Below are positions 1-5,889 of a stretch of 6,891 nucleotides of DNA, in pieces. Position 1 is the first letter of the stretch. Each line of letters begins with the position of its first letter. Source of the DNA: Ruminococcus sp. UBA3387 (GTDB taxonomy: Bacteria > Bacillota > Clostridia > Oscillospirales > Ruminococcaceae); NCBI GenBank assembly GCA_002358895.1, contig DEPR01000018.1, positions 5,846 through 12,736 of the forward strand, written 5' to 3'. Both the position numbers and the translations under genes were made by a program. The notes beneath the pieces were generated by a model, which worked only from the letters and a program-made list of their open reading frames with translations, had not been told where the DNA came from and did no database searches.

Positions 1-1332
1 TATCAGGTTATCACTCTTATGACAACAAACGGACAGGCTCCTTTCCTTACTGTATTTATGTATCTTAACGAAGCTAAGAATGAACAGGAAAAGAAGGACC
101 TTGCACTTATTATTGAAGAAATGCTCCGTCAGAGACACAAGGGTGTAAAGAATGAAAACGGTGCCTGGATTACACCTGCATTCCCTAAGCTTATCTATGT
201 TCTCGAAGAGGACAATATTTATGAGGACTCAAAATATTTCTATCTTACAAAGCTGGCAGCAAAATGTACAGCGAAGAGAATGGTTCCTGACTATATCTCA
301 GAGAAGATTATGCTTCAGAACAAGATTGACAAGAACGGCGAAGGACATTGCTATACTTGTATGGGTTGCCGTAGTTTCCTTACACCATTTGTTGATGAAA
401 ACGGCAAGCCTAAGTATTACGGCCGTTTCAACCAGGGCGTTGTAACAATCAACCTTGTTGACGTCGGTCTTTCTGCAAGAAAGGATATGAACAAGTTCTG
501 GGAAATTCTTGACGAGCGTCTTGAGCTTTGCCACAGAGCTTTACAGTATCGCCACGAGCGTCTTACAGGCACAAAATCTGATGCTGCTCCTATTCTCTGG
601 CAGAATGGTGCATTGGCAAGACTTGAAAAGGGACAGACTATTGACCATCTGCTTCACGGTGGATATTCAACAATTTCTCTCGGCTATGCAGGTCTCTGGG
701 AATGTGTATACGCACTGAACGGCAAGAAGCTGACTGAGCCTGAGGGCGAAGCGTTGGGTCTTGAAATTATGAAGAAGCTCAACGAATACACAGCGAAATG
801 GAAAGCTGCTGAAAACATCGACTACAGCTTATACGGCACACCACTTGAGAGCACAACATACAAATTCTCAAAATGCCTGCAGAAGCGTTTCGGCATTATC
901 AAGGGTGTTACTGACAAGAACTACATTACTAACTCATATCACATTCACGTTACTGAGCCTATTGACGCATTTGAAAAGCTGGCATTGGAGGCTAAGTTCC
1001 AGGCACTTTCACCTGGTGGAGCTATCAGCTATGTTGAGGTTCCTGATATGCAGGACAACCTTGAAGGCGTTATCAGCGTAATGCAGTTTATTTATGACAA
1101 CATTATGTACGCTGAGCTTAATACAAAGTCTGACTTCTGTCAGGTTTGTGGCTATGACGGTGAAATTATGGTAGTTGAAGATGACGGAAAGCTTGTATGG
1201 GAATGTCCTAAGTGTAAGAATCGTGATCAGGATAAGCTGAACGTTGCACGTCGTACCTGTGGATATATCGGTACACAGTTCTGGAATCAGGGCAGAACTC
1301 AGGAAATTCAGGAAAGAGTTATGCACCTCTAA
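1..1332 (+). CDS. nrdD: Anaerobic (class III) ribonucleoside-triphosphate reductase, C-terminal 443 residues
   Basis: The frame is open from base 1, so the gene starts before the window and the ATG at 19 is an internal Met. Class III reductases make deoxynucleotides from ribonucleoside triphosphates in the anaerobic cytoplasm, using a glycyl radical and usually formate as reductant. The motif MGCRSFL carries the active-site cysteine (codon 367-369). Two CxxC pairs (CQVC, codons 1138-1149; CPKC, codons 1204-1215) match the family's C-terminal zinc site. RRTCGYIG holds the radical glycine (codon 1261-1263), 22 residues before the end. Full-length members have roughly 700-780 residues, so about 40 percent is missing upstream. 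nrdG follows after 15 bp, consistent with one transcript. Two extra cysteines (codons 349-351 and 358-360) precede the active-site motif. The family assignment is secure; the reductant subtype (formate or redoxin) cannot be decided here. Confidence 0.97.
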   Translation, partial: YQVITLMTTNGQAPFLTVFMYLNEAKNEQEKKDLALIIEEMLRQRHKGVKNENGAWITPAFPKLIYVLEEDNIYEDSKYFYLTKLAAKCTAKRMVPDYISEKIMLQNKIDKNGEGHCYTCMGCRSFLTPFVDENGKPKYYGRFNQGVVTINLVDVGLSARKDMNKFWEILDERLELCHRALQYRHERLTGTKSDAAPILWQNGALARLEKGQTIDHLLHGGYSTISLGYAGLWECVYALNGKKLTEPEGEALGLEIMKKLNEYTAKWKAAENIDYSLYGTPLESTTYKFSKCLQKRFGIIKGVTDKNYITNSYHIHVTEPIDAFEKLALEAKFQALSPGGAISYVEVPDMQDNLEGVISVMQFIYDNIMYAELNTKSDFCQVCGYDGEIMVVEDDGKLVWECPKCKNRDQDKLNVARRTCGYIGTQFWNQGRTQEIQERVMHL

Positions 1333-1347
1333 TGGCGTGGTGAAAAG

Positions 1348-1911
1348 ATGAATTACGCTAATATAAAATACTGTGATATTGCAAATGGTCCCGGAGTGAG
1401 AACAACCCTGTTTGTTTCAGGGTGCACTCATCACTGCAAAAACTGCTTTAATCCCGAAACCTGGAATTTTGATTACGGTGAACCTTTTACAAAAGAGGTT
1501 GAGGACAGGATTATTGACAGCTGCAGGTCGGCATTTGTCAAGGGGTTGACTTTGCTGGGTGGAGAGCCGATGGAGCCTGCAAACCAGAGAGCCTTGTTAC
1601 CGTTCTTAAAGAGGTTCAGGGAGCAATACCCTGACAAGTCGGTATGGTGCTACACAGGGTATTTGTATGAACAGCTGAACGGTGAAGTTGAATATCGTTG
1701 CAGATGTGAAGTTACCGATGAGCTGTTGAGCCTTATTGATGTACTGGTGGACGGTGAGTTCGTTCAGGATTTGCACGACATTACCCTGCGTTTCAGAGGT
1801 AGTTCAAATCAGCGTTTGATTGATCTGAAGAAAACCCGTGAGGCAGGAGAAGTGATGTGGTGGCAGGATGACCCGATTTTTGCAACTCACAAGTTTGATG
1901 ACAAAGAATAA
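1348..1911 (+). CDS. nrdG: Anaerobic ribonucleotide reductase activating protein (radical SAM)
   Basis: This is the 187-residue activase that uses a [4Fe-4S] cluster and S-adenosylmethionine to generate the glycyl radical on NrdD. The radical-SAM cluster motif CxxxCxxC is at residues 26-33 (C26, C30, C33), after the NGPGVRTTLFVSG stretch typical of NrdG. GGEP at 71-74 is the family's SAM-binding motif. The length is slightly above the 150-175 residues usual for NrdG, with a charged C-terminal tail (about residues 160-187) of no clear function. The start at 1348 lies 15 bp after the nrdD stop and has only a weak GGTG Shine-Dalgarno (1339-1342), so translation may depend on coupling or reinitiation after nrdD. 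A terminator follows 6 bp after the stop, ending the nrdD-nrdG transcript. Confidence 0.97.
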   Translation: MNYANIKYCDIANGPGVRTTLFVSGCTHHCKNCFNPETWNFDYGEPFTKEVEDRIIDSCRSAFVKGLTLLGGEPMEPANQRALLPFLKRFREQYPDKSVWCYTGYLYEQLNGEVEYRCRCEVTDELLSLIDVLVDGEFVQDLHDITLRFRGSSNQRLIDLKKTREAGEVMWWQDDPIFATHKFDDKE

Positions 1912-1917
1912 TTATAA

Positions 1918-1952
1918 CGCTGACTGCTTCGGTGGTCGGCGTTTTGGTTTTT
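1918..1952 (+). terminator. Intrinsic terminator of nrdD-nrdG with UUCG tetraloop
   Basis: The arm CGCTGACTGC (1918-1927) pairs with GTGGTCGGCG (1932-1941) over 10 bp, three of them G-U wobbles. The loop is TTCG closed by a C-G pair, which is the extra-stable C(UUCG)G tetraloop. The tract TTTTGGTTTTT follows at 1942-1952. The position just after nrdG and before the next promoter fits transcription termination. Confidence 0.9.
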
Positions 1953-1976
1953 AATATTAATTATTCGCTTATGTGG

Positions 1977-2005
1977 TTGACAGTATTATTTTTAAATGAT
2001 ATAAT
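1977..2005 (+). promoter_or_regulatory. Perfect-consensus housekeeping promoter for the cysteine-synthase-family gene
   Basis: TTGACA (1977-1982) and TATAAT (2000-2005) are both exact consensus hexamers, separated by exactly 17 bp. The expected transcript start is near 2012, giving a leader of about 44 nt. That is too short for a riboswitch or T-box and would place the upstream ATG at 2017 almost at the transcript end. Confidence 0.88.
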
Positions 2006-2044
2006 TTATAAGTTGATTGCATATAATTAATACTAAAAATAAAG

Positions 2045-2049
2045 AAGGA
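2045..2049 (+). promoter_or_regulatory. Ribosome binding site that decides the cysK-like start
   Basis: AAGGA lies 6 nt before the ATG at 2056. The alternative in-frame ATG at 2017 has no Shine-Dalgarno and sits about 5 nt from the predicted transcript start, so it is unlikely to be used. Confidence 0.8.
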
Positions 2050-2055
2050 CAGAAT

Positions 2056-2982
2056 ATGGTTTGCAATTCTATTTTAGACGCTATTGGAAATACACCTCTT
2101 ATCAGACTTCAGAATATGACTGACCCTGAGGACGCTGAAATTCTGGTGAAGTTTGAGGGGCTTAATGTTGGTGGCTCGATTAAGACAAGAACTGCTTTGA
2201 ATATGATTCAGGACGCTGAGAAAAAAGGGCTTCTTAACTCTGAGTCGGTAATTGTAGAGCCGACAAGTGGTAATCAGGGAATAGGTCTTGCACTTGTGGG
2301 AGCTGTGCGTGGCTATAAAGTAAAGATTATTATGCCTGACTCGGTAAGTGAAGAACGCAGAAAGCTTGTTGAGCATTATGGTGCTGAGGTTATTCTGGTT
2401 CACGATGATGGCAACATCGGTCTTTGCATTGAAGAATGTCTGAACATAGCTTTGAAAATGAGGGAGGAGGACCCGAAGGTATTTGTGCCTCAGCAGTTTG
2501 AAAACCCTGCGAATCCTCAGATTCAGCGTGAAAGCACAGGGGTTGAGATATTAAATCAGGTGAACGGACCGATTCACGGCTTCTGCTCAGGTATCGGCAC
2601 AGGTGGAACTATTACGGGCATTGGCGAGACGCTTAAAAAGGAAAATCCTGATATGACAATATGGGCTGTTGAGCCTGAAAACGCTGCAATTCTGTCAGGT
2701 GGCTCTATTGGTACTCACATTCAGATGGGCATTGGTGATGGGGTTATACCTGAAATTCTCAATCAGGACATTTATGATGATGTTTGCATTGTCAAGGACG
2801 AAGAAGCTTTGCAGACTTCAAAAGACCTTGCTTCAAAAGAAGGAATTATGTGTGGTATAAGCAGTGGCACTAATGTTGCGGCAGCTCTGAGATTAGCTAA
2901 AATGCTGGGCAAGGGGAAAACAGTAGTTACCGTTCTGCCTGATACTGCCGAAAGATATTTTTCTACTCCGTTATTTGAATAA
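2056..2982 (+). CDS. PLP-dependent cysteine synthase family protein (cysteine synthase or cysteine lyase)
   Basis: The product has 308 residues, normal for the O-acetylserine sulfhydrylase (CysK/CysM) family of cytoplasmic fold-type II PLP enzymes. Visible motifs: IGNTPL (10-15); GGSIK with the PLP lysine K43; the substrate-carboxylate loop TSGNQ (70-74); QQFENPANP (146-154); the phosphate-binding loop GTGGT (181-185); GISSG (267-271), whose serine normally contacts the pyridine nitrogen. Several positions differ from ordinary CysK: GGSIKTR instead of the common SVKDR-type ending, SGNQG instead of SGNTG, and GIGDG (D228) instead of GIGAG. An Asp near this last position is what I recall for the Fusobacterium nucleatum cysteine (hydroxyl) lyase Fn1055, which makes H2S and serine from cysteine. 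The gene is alone between its own promoter and terminator, with no cysE nearby. The start at 2056 is set by the ribosome binding site. The family is certain; the reaction is not, so no symbol is given. Confidence 0.93.
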   Translation: MVCNSILDAIGNTPLIRLQNMTDPEDAEILVKFEGLNVGGSIKTRTALNMIQDAEKKGLLNSESVIVEPTSGNQGIGLALVGAVRGYKVKIIMPDSVSEERRKLVEHYGAEVILVHDDGNIGLCIEECLNIALKMREEDPKVFVPQQFENPANPQIQRESTGVEILNQVNGPIHGFCSGIGTGGTITGIGETLKKENPDMTIWAVEPENAAILSGGSIGTHIQMGIGDGVIPEILNQDIYDDVCIVKDEEALQTSKDLASKEGIMCGISSGTNVAAALRLAKMLGKGKTVVTVLPDTAERYFSTPLFE

Positions 2983-2992
2983 TCAGTCTTTG

Positions 2993-3017
2993 ACCTCGGC
3001 TTATGCCGAGGTTTTTT
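2993..3017 (+). terminator. Intrinsic terminator of the cysteine-synthase-family gene
   Basis: The arm ACCTCGGC (2993-3000) pairs perfectly with GCCGAGGT (3005-3012) over 8 bp around a TTAT loop. A six-T run (3012-3017) follows. It begins 10 bp after the stop codon. The loop context GC-TTAT-GC and the TTTTTTGT tail recur in the terminator at 5580. Confidence 0.93.
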
Positions 3018-3079
3018 GTTGCAGAATATTAATAAATCTTAAACGTTTTCGTAAATTTAAAAAAACTTAGAAAAAGCCC

Positions 3080-3108
3080 TTGACACAGGGATTAATGTGT
3101 GCTAAATT
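3080..3108 (+). promoter_or_regulatory. Promoter of the GH94 phosphorylase gene, extended -10 with A-rich upstream element
   Basis: TTGACA (3080-3085) is exact consensus. A 17-bp spacer ends in TGC, an extended -10 motif, before TAAATT (3103-3108). The 25 bp upstream (about 3052-3076) are almost all A and T with A-tracts, resembling an UP element. The expected transcript start is near 3115, leaving a leader of about 44 nt before the start codon. The combination predicts strong expression. Confidence 0.8.
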
Positions 3109-3143
3109 AAAATTGTTCTTTTGTAAAAAAACAGCTTCTTATG

Positions 3144-3150
3144 AAGGAGG
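3144..3150 (+). promoter_or_regulatory. Strong ribosome binding site that decides the GH94 start
   Basis: AAGGAGG lies 8 nt before the ATG at 3159. The in-frame ATG at 3141 overlaps this site and has no Shine-Dalgarno of its own, so it is not the start. Removing it leaves MQYGYFD, the usual beginning of GH94 proteins. Confidence 0.9.
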
Positions 3151-3158
3151 ATTATATT

Positions 3159-5567
3159 ATGCAGTACGGTTATTTTGATTTAAAAAACAAGGAGTATGTA
3201 ATTACCCGACCGGACACTCCTGCACCTTGGGCAAACTATCTTGGCTCACCTGAATACGGTGCAATCATTTCAAACAACGCAGGTGGATACAGCTTTGAAA
3301 AGAGTGGTGCCAACGGTCGTCATCTTCGTTATCGTTTCAACACGAATATTTCTGTTCCAGGCAGATATATTTATATCCGTGATAACGACACAGCTGACTA
3401 CTGGTCAACATCCTGGCAGCCTGTTGGCAAGCCAATGGAACAGTATAAGAGTGAGTGCCACCACGGTACAGCATATACAACTATGCTTGCTGATTATGCT
3501 GACATTCATTCAGAGGTTACATACTATGTTCCATTAAACAAGACTTATGAAGTATGGAGAGCGAAGATTACAAATAATTCTTCTAAGGACAGAAACCTTT
3601 CACTCTATGGTTTTGCTGAGTTCACAAACGAAAACAACTATGAGCAGGACCAGATCAACCTTCAGTATACATTGTTTATTACAAACACAACTTTTGAAGG
3701 CGACAAGATCATTCAGCACATCAACCAGAACCAGGGCAAGGACGAAACAGGTTCAAACTACAGAGAAAGATTCTTTGGTGTAGTTGGTGCTGATGTTACT
3801 GCATATAACGGCGACCTTGACAGCTTTATCGGACCATACAGAACTTATGGCAATCCAATCGCTGTTGAAACAGGCAAGTGCAACAATGTTCTCAACTACA
3901 ACACTAACGCTTGTGGTGCTTTGCAGAGTGATGTTACACTCAAGGCTGGAGAAACTATCGAAGTAATCTACTTCCTCGGTCAGAGAAACAATGCTCAGGC
4001 TACTGAGATTATGAACGAATACAAGCAGGCAGGCAAGTGCGATGCTGAAATCAAGGAACTTGTTGATTACTGGCACGGTCAGCTTGACAACTTCTGCGTT
4101 GAAACTCCTTCAGATGAGTTCAACAATATGGTAAACGTATGGAACGCATATCAGTGCTTCATTACATTTATCTGGTCAAGAGCTGCTTCATTCGTATACT
4201 GTGGTCTCAGAAACGGCTACGGTTATCGTGATACAGTACAGGATATTCAGGGTATCATTCACATCAACCCTGAGCTTGCTGCAGAAAAAATCAGATTTAT
4301 GATTTCTGCACAGGTTGACAACGGTGGTGGTTTGCCACTGGTTAAATTCGACCACAACGCAGGCCACGAAAATGCTCCTGATGAAAACAATCCTAACTCA
4401 GATTATGCTAAGGAAACAGGGCATCCATCATACCGTGCTGACGACGCACTCTGGTTGTTCCCGACAATCGTTAAGTACATTGGTGAAAGCGGTAACAAGG
4501 CATTCCTGGACGAAGTTATTGTTTATGCTAACGGTGGCGAAGATACAGTTTATGACCACCTGAAGAATGCTATCAGATTCTCAATGGAAAGACTTGGTGC
4601 ACACGCTATGCCTGCAGGTCTCCACGCTGACTGGAACGACTGCCTGAGAATGGGTGCTAAGGGTGAGTCAACATTCGTTGCATTCCAGCTTTACTACGCA
4701 ATGACAGTTATCAAGGAAATGGCTGAGGAAAGAAACGATACTGAATATGTTGAATATATCAACAAGGTTCAGGCTGAACTCGGTGAATCACTTGAAAAGT
4801 GCTGGGACGAAGACAGATTTATCCGTGGTATCCGTGAGGACGGCGTTGTTGTTGGTGCAAGAACTGACAAGGAAGCAAGTATGTGGCTTAACCCACAGAG
4901 CTGGGCTGTAATTTCAGGCTTCGCATCAAAGGAACAGGCTGAAACAGCTATGGAAAAGGTACACGAAATTCTTAACACACCTTATGGTGTAAAGGTTCTT
5001 GAACCACCATATGTTGACCATCACTTTGACGGTGCATTGATGCACATTTTCAATCCTGATACAAAGGAAAACGGTGGTATCTTCTCACAGACACAGGGCT
5101 GGGCTATCCTTGCTGAAGCACTCCTTGGCCACGGCGACAGAGCGTTTGAATACTTCCTCGAATCATCACCTGCATCACTTAATGACAAGGCTGAAATCAG
5201 AGTTCTTGAGCCATATGTTCACGGTCAGTTTACTGAATCAACCCGTTCACCATTTGCAGGACGTTCACACGTTCACTGGCTGACAGGTACAGGTTCAACT
5301 GTAATGGTAGGCTGTGTTGAGGGTATCTGTGGTATGAGACCAAATGCTGATGGTCTTGTAATTGACCCATCAATTCCTTCAAGCTGGGACGGCTTCAAGA
5401 TTGAAAAGAACTTCCGTGGCAAGCATTTGTCTATCGACATTCAGAACCCTGACCACGTTCAGAGTGGCGTTAAGTCAATGACTGTAAACGGTAAGGCTGT
5501 TGAAGGCAACTTCGTTTGCGAATGCAAGATGACAGAACAAACAAACATTACTGTTGTTCTGGGATAA
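3159..5567 (+). CDS. GH94 family glycoside phosphorylase (cellobiose/cellodextrin or chitobiose type)
   Basis: GH94 enzymes cleave beta-linked disaccharides or short oligosaccharides with phosphate, giving alpha-sugar-1-phosphate and saving ATP. The 802-residue length is normal. Domain order from family knowledge: N-terminal beta-sandwich (about 1-270), helical linker, (alpha/alpha)6 barrel (about 310-730), C-terminal beta segment. Visible motifs: MQYGYFD at the start, GYGYRDTVQD (353-362), DWNDCL (491-496) with the likely catalytic acid D494, TKENGGIF (635-642), EPYV, and WLTGTG (707-712) with probable phosphate contacts T709-G710. No signal peptide is seen, so substrates must be imported. 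GYRDTVQD and the TQGW segment look more like chitobiose-phosphorylase-type GH94 than classical cellobiose phosphorylase (which has GFRDSNQD and HNNPW), yet the usual phosphate-site His before TQ is Gln here (Q644). Substrate is therefore open; a cellodextrin is plausible in a Ruminococcus. The gene is monocistronic, its codons look biased as in highly expressed genes, and it ends in tandem stops TAA TAG. Confidence 0.93.
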   Translation: MQYGYFDLKNKEYVITRPDTPAPWANYLGSPEYGAIISNNAGGYSFEKSGANGRHLRYRFNTNISVPGRYIYIRDNDTADYWSTSWQPVGKPMEQYKSECHHGTAYTTMLADYADIHSEVTYYVPLNKTYEVWRAKITNNSSKDRNLSLYGFAEFTNENNYEQDQINLQYTLFITNTTFEGDKIIQHINQNQGKDETGSNYRERFFGVVGADVTAYNGDLDSFIGPYRTYGNPIAVETGKCNNVLNYNTNACGALQSDVTLKAGETIEVIYFLGQRNNAQATEIMNEYKQAGKCDAEIKELVDYWHGQLDNFCVETPSDEFNNMVNVWNAYQCFITFIWSRAASFVYCGLRNGYGYRDTVQDIQGIIHINPELAAEKIRFMISAQVDNGGGLPLVKFDHNAGHENAPDENNPNSDYAKETGHPSYRADDALWLFPTIVKYIGESGNKAFLDEVIVYANGGEDTVYDHLKNAIRFSMERLGAHAMPAGLHADWNDCLRMGAKGESTFVAFQLYYAMTVIKEMAEERNDTEYVEYINKVQAELGESLEKCWDEDRFIRGIREDGVVVGARTDKEASMWLNPQSWAVISGFASKEQAETAMEKVHEILNTPYGVKVLEPPYVDHHFDGALMHIFNPDTKENGGIFSQTQGWAILAEALLGHGDRAFEYFLESSPASLNDKAEIRVLEPYVHGQFTESTRSPFAGRSHVHWLTGTGSTVMVGCVEGICGMRPNADGLVIDPSIPSSWDGFKIEKNFRGKHLSIDIQNPDHVQSGVKSMTVNGKAVEGNFVCECKMTEQTNITVVLG

Positions 5568-5579
5568 TAGATTAAATTT

Positions 5580-5605
5580 AAGGGACGCTTATGCGTCCCT
5601 TTTTT
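5580..5605 (+). terminator. Intrinsic terminator of the GH94 gene
   Basis: The arm AAGGGACGC (5580-5588) pairs perfectly with GCGTCCCTT (5593-5601) over 9 bp around a TTAT loop, and the T run covers 5600-5605. It begins 12 bp after the stop codon. The 17-nt segment GCGTCCCTTTTTTGTGC (5593-5609) is repeated exactly at 5745-5761. Confidence 0.93.
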
Positions 5606-5625
5606 GTGCAGAAAAATCTCATATT

Positions 5626-5653
5626 CGGGTCGATGTGGGCATCGACCCCTACA
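5626..5653 (-). repeat. Hairpin repeat copy A (inverted partner of copy B)
   Basis: Read on the minus strand this 28-nt unit begins TGTAGGGG and contains TGCCCACA. It folds into a perfect 9-bp hairpin: on the + strand, GGGTCGATG (5627-5635), loop TGGG, CATCGACCC (5640-5648). It matches copy B at 22 of 28 positions. A 7-bp inverted repeat, AAATCTC (5614-5620) and GAGATTT (5671-5677), encloses copy A and the spacer up to copy B. It lies in a non-coding gap and looks like a dispersed intergenic element of the host genome; its function is unknown. Confidence 0.75.
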
Positions 5654-5676
5654 CAAAACTTAGTAAACACGAGATT

Positions 5677-5704
5677 TGTAGGGGCGGTTGCCCACAACCA
5701 CACG
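5677..5704 (+). repeat. Hairpin repeat copy B
   Basis: This 28-nt unit shares TGTAGGGG (5677-5684) and TGCCCACA (5689-5696) exactly with copy A, in the opposite orientation. Its hairpin is GGTTG (5686-5690), loop CCCA (5691-5694), CAACC (5695-5699). Two stem pairs differ from copy A by changes on both sides: 5686/5699 is G-C where copy A has C-G, and 5688/5697 is T-A where copy A has A-T. The loop is unchanged. The outer stem is partly broken (C5685 against A5700), so this copy is the weaker fold. Confidence 0.75.
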
Positions 5705-5731
5705 TTTATTTTATGGTTTATCGACACTCTC

Positions 5732-5757
5732 AAGGGGACGGATTGCGTCCCTTTTTT
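5732..5757 (+). terminator. Second terminator-like hairpin, partial duplicate of the GH94 terminator
   Basis: AAGGGGACG (5732-5740) can pair with CGTCCCTTT (5746-5754) over 9 bp including one G-U, with a five-base loop GATTG. The T run spans 5752-5757. Its right half and tail (5745-5761) are identical to 5593-5609 in the terminator above. It could act as a backup terminator or be the remnant of a duplication. No gene ends directly before it. Confidence 0.65.
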
Positions 5758-5824
5758 GTGCTTTTTTGCCTTTTAATTATGAAATATTACTAAAAGTGAT
5801 TGTGAAAATTCATCAAAACGGATA

Positions 5825-5853
5825 TTGAAATTGCCTTGATAATGTGGTATAAT
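5825..5853 (+). promoter_or_regulatory. Promoter of the PRTase-like / FTR / thioredoxin operon
   Basis: TTGAAA (5825-5830, five of six consensus bases) and exact TATAAT (5848-5853) are separated by 17 bp. The spacer ends in TGG, giving an extended -10. The expected transcript start is near 5860, leaving a leader of about 30 nt before the ATG at 5890. Confidence 0.83.
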
Positions 5854-5889
5854 TACTAATACAATAAAGCGAAACCTGGAGGTAGATTT

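Noticed and set aside
19..21. ATG at 19 as the start of nrdD
   Set aside because: The frame is open to base 1, there is no ribosome binding site, and the product would lack the N-terminal 40 percent or so of the enzyme.
298..1326. Minus-strand open frames within nrdD (298-534 and 1009-1326)
   Set aside because: They are shadows of the well-supported nrdD coding frame, with no ribosome binding site or recognisable domain.
2017..2019. Upstream ATG for the cysteine-synthase-family gene
   Set aside because: It lies about 5 nt from the predicted transcript start, lacks a Shine-Dalgarno, and adds 13 residues atypical for the family.
2006..2055. Riboswitch or T-box leader before the cysteine-synthase-family gene
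   Set aside because: The predicted leader is only about 44 nt, is A/T-rich and has no stable stem.
3141..3143. Upstream ATG for the GH94 gene
   Set aside because: It is part of the sequence that forms the Shine-Dalgarno region of the ATG at 3159 and has none of its own.
3135..3146. Small hairpin CTTC-TTAT-GAAG overlapping the GH94 ribosome binding site
   Set aside because: The stem is only 4 bp and leaves GGAGG mostly free, so a translational switch is not supported.
5614..5704. CRISPR array
   Set aside because: There are only two repeat copies, they are inverted, and there is no regular spacer or cas gene.
5554..5793. Open frames of 79 and 61 residues across the gap after the GH94 gene (5554-5793 and 5591-5776)
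   Set aside because: They run through a terminator, the hairpin repeats and a second terminator, have no ribosome binding site, and have low-complexity repeat-derived composition.
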